Assembly (NCBI RefSeq): GCF_003843835.1
Contig: NZ_RKQL01000002.1
Location: 357,624 to 421,623, forward strand
Origin: Tibeticola sediminis
GTDB lineage: Bacteria; Pseudomonadota; Gammaproteobacteria; Burkholderiales; Burkholderiaceae_C
DNA: 64,000 bases
Direction of reading: 5' to 3'
Below the pieces are notes generated by a model that did no database searches, was not told where the DNA came from, and saw nothing but the letters and a program-made list of their open reading frames with translations. The position numbers and the translations under genes are program-made. Within the stretch, counting starts at the first letter, position 1. The number at the start of each line of letters is the position of its first letter. Below are positions 62,714-64,000 of this stretch, piece by piece.

Positions 62714-63836
62714 TTGATCCGGCACTATAAAGATTGAACTTTTCGAGCCCATCCGTGTCGAAGATGCATGGACAAGGAAGACGCTCGTTACCAGAAGCTT
62801 GAGCAACTTCACGAACGGCGTAAGCAAGTCGTTCGGCTGCACCGAAAGGGCTACGGCGTGATGGCCATCGTCGAACTCACAGGGCTGAGTTACCCGGCGG
62901 TGCGCCGCGCCATCGACCTGTACGAAGCGGGCGGCGCTGCGGCGCTCAAGCCCGCAGCGCGTGGACGCTCGCCGGGTCAGGGCCGGCTGCTCAGCGCCGA
63001 GCAGGAGGAACTGGTGCGCCGCACGATCTGCGACAAGCGTCCCGAGCAGCTGAAGATGGACTTTGCGCTGTGGACTCGCGCGGCGGTCATGCAGCTCATC
63101 GAGCAGCTGTGCGGGCTCAAGCTGTCGGTGCGCGCGGTGGGCAACTACCTCAAGCGCTGGGGCTTCACGCCGCAAAAGCCGATCAAGCGCGCCTACGAGC
63201 AGCGCCCCGAGGCGGTGCAGCAGTGGCTCGAGCACGAGTACCCGGCCATCGAGCAGCGTGCCAAGGCCGAAGGCGCCGAGATCCACTGGGGCGACGAGAC
63301 GGCGCTTGTGAACACCGACGTGCGCGGCAGGAGCTTTGCTCCGCGCGGCAAGACGCCGGTGGCGCGGGCCGTGGGCGGCACGCGCGAGAAGCTGTCGATG
63401 ATTTCCACCGTCACCAACCAGGGCCGCGCCAACTGGATGATCATCGACGGGGCCTTCAACCACGAGCGGCTCATCGAGTTCTTCGAGGCGCTCGTGCGCG
63501 ATGGCCGCAGGCTGGGTAAGAAGGTCTTCCTCATCCTGGACAACCTGGGCGTGCATCACTGTAAGCCCGTCAAGGCGTGGCTGGCCGAGCACGTGGCCGA
63601 CATCGAGGTGTTCTACCTGCCCAGCTACAGCCCCGAGCTCAACCCGGACGAGCGGCTCAACGCCGACCTGAAGCACGCCATCGGCACCAAGGTGCCCGCG
63701 CGCACCAGACCCAAGCTGCGCGCGGCGGCCGAGCAGCACATGCAGTTCATCGAGTCCAACCCACAGCGCGTTCGGGCCTACTTCCAGGACCCCATCGTGC
63801 GCTATGCGGCATGAAGACATATTCGTGCCGGATCAA
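62714..63836 (+). mobile_element. Intact IS630-family insertion sequence
   Basis: 1123 bp. Terminal inverted repeats TTGATCCGGCAC at 62714-62725 and the complement at 63825-63836, with the TA target duplication at 62712-62713 and 63837-63838, as expected for IS630/Tc1-mariner elements. It encodes one transposase. Removing it rejoins TA to AATCCGGCAG, which restores the exact end of a class C element, so it inserted at that terminus. Confidence 0.95.
62768..63814 (+). CDS. IS630 family transposase
   Basis: 348 residues, uninterrupted. N-terminal helix-turn-helix domains (KQVVRLHRKGYGVMAIVELTG; a winged segment near LSVRAVGNYLKRWGF). DDE catalytic triad Asp176 (HWGDETAL), Asp258 (LILDNLGVHH) and Glu295 (SPELNPDERLN), with D-E spacing of 36 as in the family. 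It cuts at the IS ends and inserts into TA. The resemblance between IS and class C ends suggests it may also move class C elements. Confidence 0.95.
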   Translation: MDKEDARYQKLEQLHERRKQVVRLHRKGYGVMAIVELTGLSYPAVRRAIDLYEAGGAAALKPAARGRSPGQGRLLSAEQEELVRRTICDKRPEQLKMDFALWTRAAVMQLIEQLCGLKLSVRAVGNYLKRWGFTPQKPIKRAYEQRPEAVQQWLEHEYPAIEQRAKAEGAEIHWGDETALVNTDVRGRSFAPRGKTPVARAVGGTREKLSMISTVTNQGRANWMIIDGAFNHERLIEFFEALVRDGRRLGKKVFLILDNLGVHHCKPVKAWLAEHVADIEVFYLPSYSPELNPDERLNADLKHAIGTKVPARTRPKLRAAAEQHMQFIESNPQRVRAYFQDPIVRYAA

Positions 63837-64000
63837 TAAATCCGGCAGTTGACCGCTTCTCGCGAAAAGCAAGGTGTTGATGTTTCAACAATTTTCGGTG
63901 CGGAGGCCGTTCACCGCTTGGGTGAGCGCTGCGCACCCGTTCGAGCCGCCCTCGGGTGCGGGGGCGGCGTTGCAAATCCTCGCCATGGCGCCCGCCATGG
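63837..64000. repeat. Class C element, copy 2 (cut by window end)
   Basis: Starts with TA (shared with the IS target duplication) then AATCCGGCAGTTGACCGCTT; inverted relative to copy 1 and highly similar to it. The shared core begins at 63966 and runs past base 64000, with a CCATGGC-GCCATGG stem visible. The other end is outside the window. The IS abuts its left end. Confidence 0.8.

Overview
The window is a high-GC chromosomal segment of a Gram-negative bacterium, almost certainly a betaproteobacterium of the order Burkholderiales and probably Comamonadaceae-like. The evidence is gene order: ndk-rlmN-pilW-rodZ-ispG-hisS-yfgM-bamB-der-hfq-hflX-hflK-hflC-DUF2065-hisZ-purA, the rimP-nusA-infB-rbfA-truB operon, divergent rluD/bamD, and a TadA fused to a haloalkane-dehalogenase-like domain. 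Genus and species cannot be named from the sequence. I saw no rRNA, tRNA or CRISPR array.

Layout. 1-4.9 kb: end of a membrane protein, a PepSY protein, a lipoprotein coupled to rlmB, a LolD-like ATPase head-to-head with a TesA-like esterase, and selU. 4.9-7.9 kb: a DUF2189 membrane protein behind a perfect FNR-type box, metC, and a phosphoribosyltransferase. 8-24.4 kb: the long leftward housekeeping run from ndk down to purA (outer membrane assembly, isoprenoid synthesis, translation, GTPases, protease regulators). 24.5-28.6 kb: rluB-scpB, rluD and bamD. 28.6-37.9 kb: dusA, a flavoprotein, a YgiQ radical SAM protein, a penicillin-acylase-type amidase and a cyclase-FHA protein. 38-45.9 kb: ldcA, the tadA fusion, guaA, guaB, rnfH, ratA and smpB. 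46-47.2 kb: a small accessory patch with two decapitated genes and an unknown two-helix membrane protein. 47.2-57.7 kb: rimP-nusA-infB-rbfA-truB-typA followed by a DMT exporter and an acyl-CoA hydrolase. 57.9-64 kb: fabI, an arginine/lysine decarboxylase, nfeD-qmcA, and an intact IS630-family insertion sequence.

The most unusual content is repetitive. Eight palindromic intergenic elements fall into three classes by their ends. Class A is 159 bp with TCA/TGA flanks and four copies. Class B is 161 bp with IS5-like ends, a 4-bp target duplication and two copies. Class C is 227 bp with TA flanks and ends resembling the resident IS630 element, with two copies, one cut by the window edge. All eight carry the same core, exactly 49 bp long in the seven complete copies; its central hairpin shows compensatory base changes between classes. 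Several copies sit exactly at stop codons. A fourth short family (D), with signature TAGCA-N17-GCYGGC, lies between genes once and in frame inside four coding sequences.

Intrinsic terminators or attenuators are visible ahead of rimP, between guaB and guaA, and between rluB and ndk.
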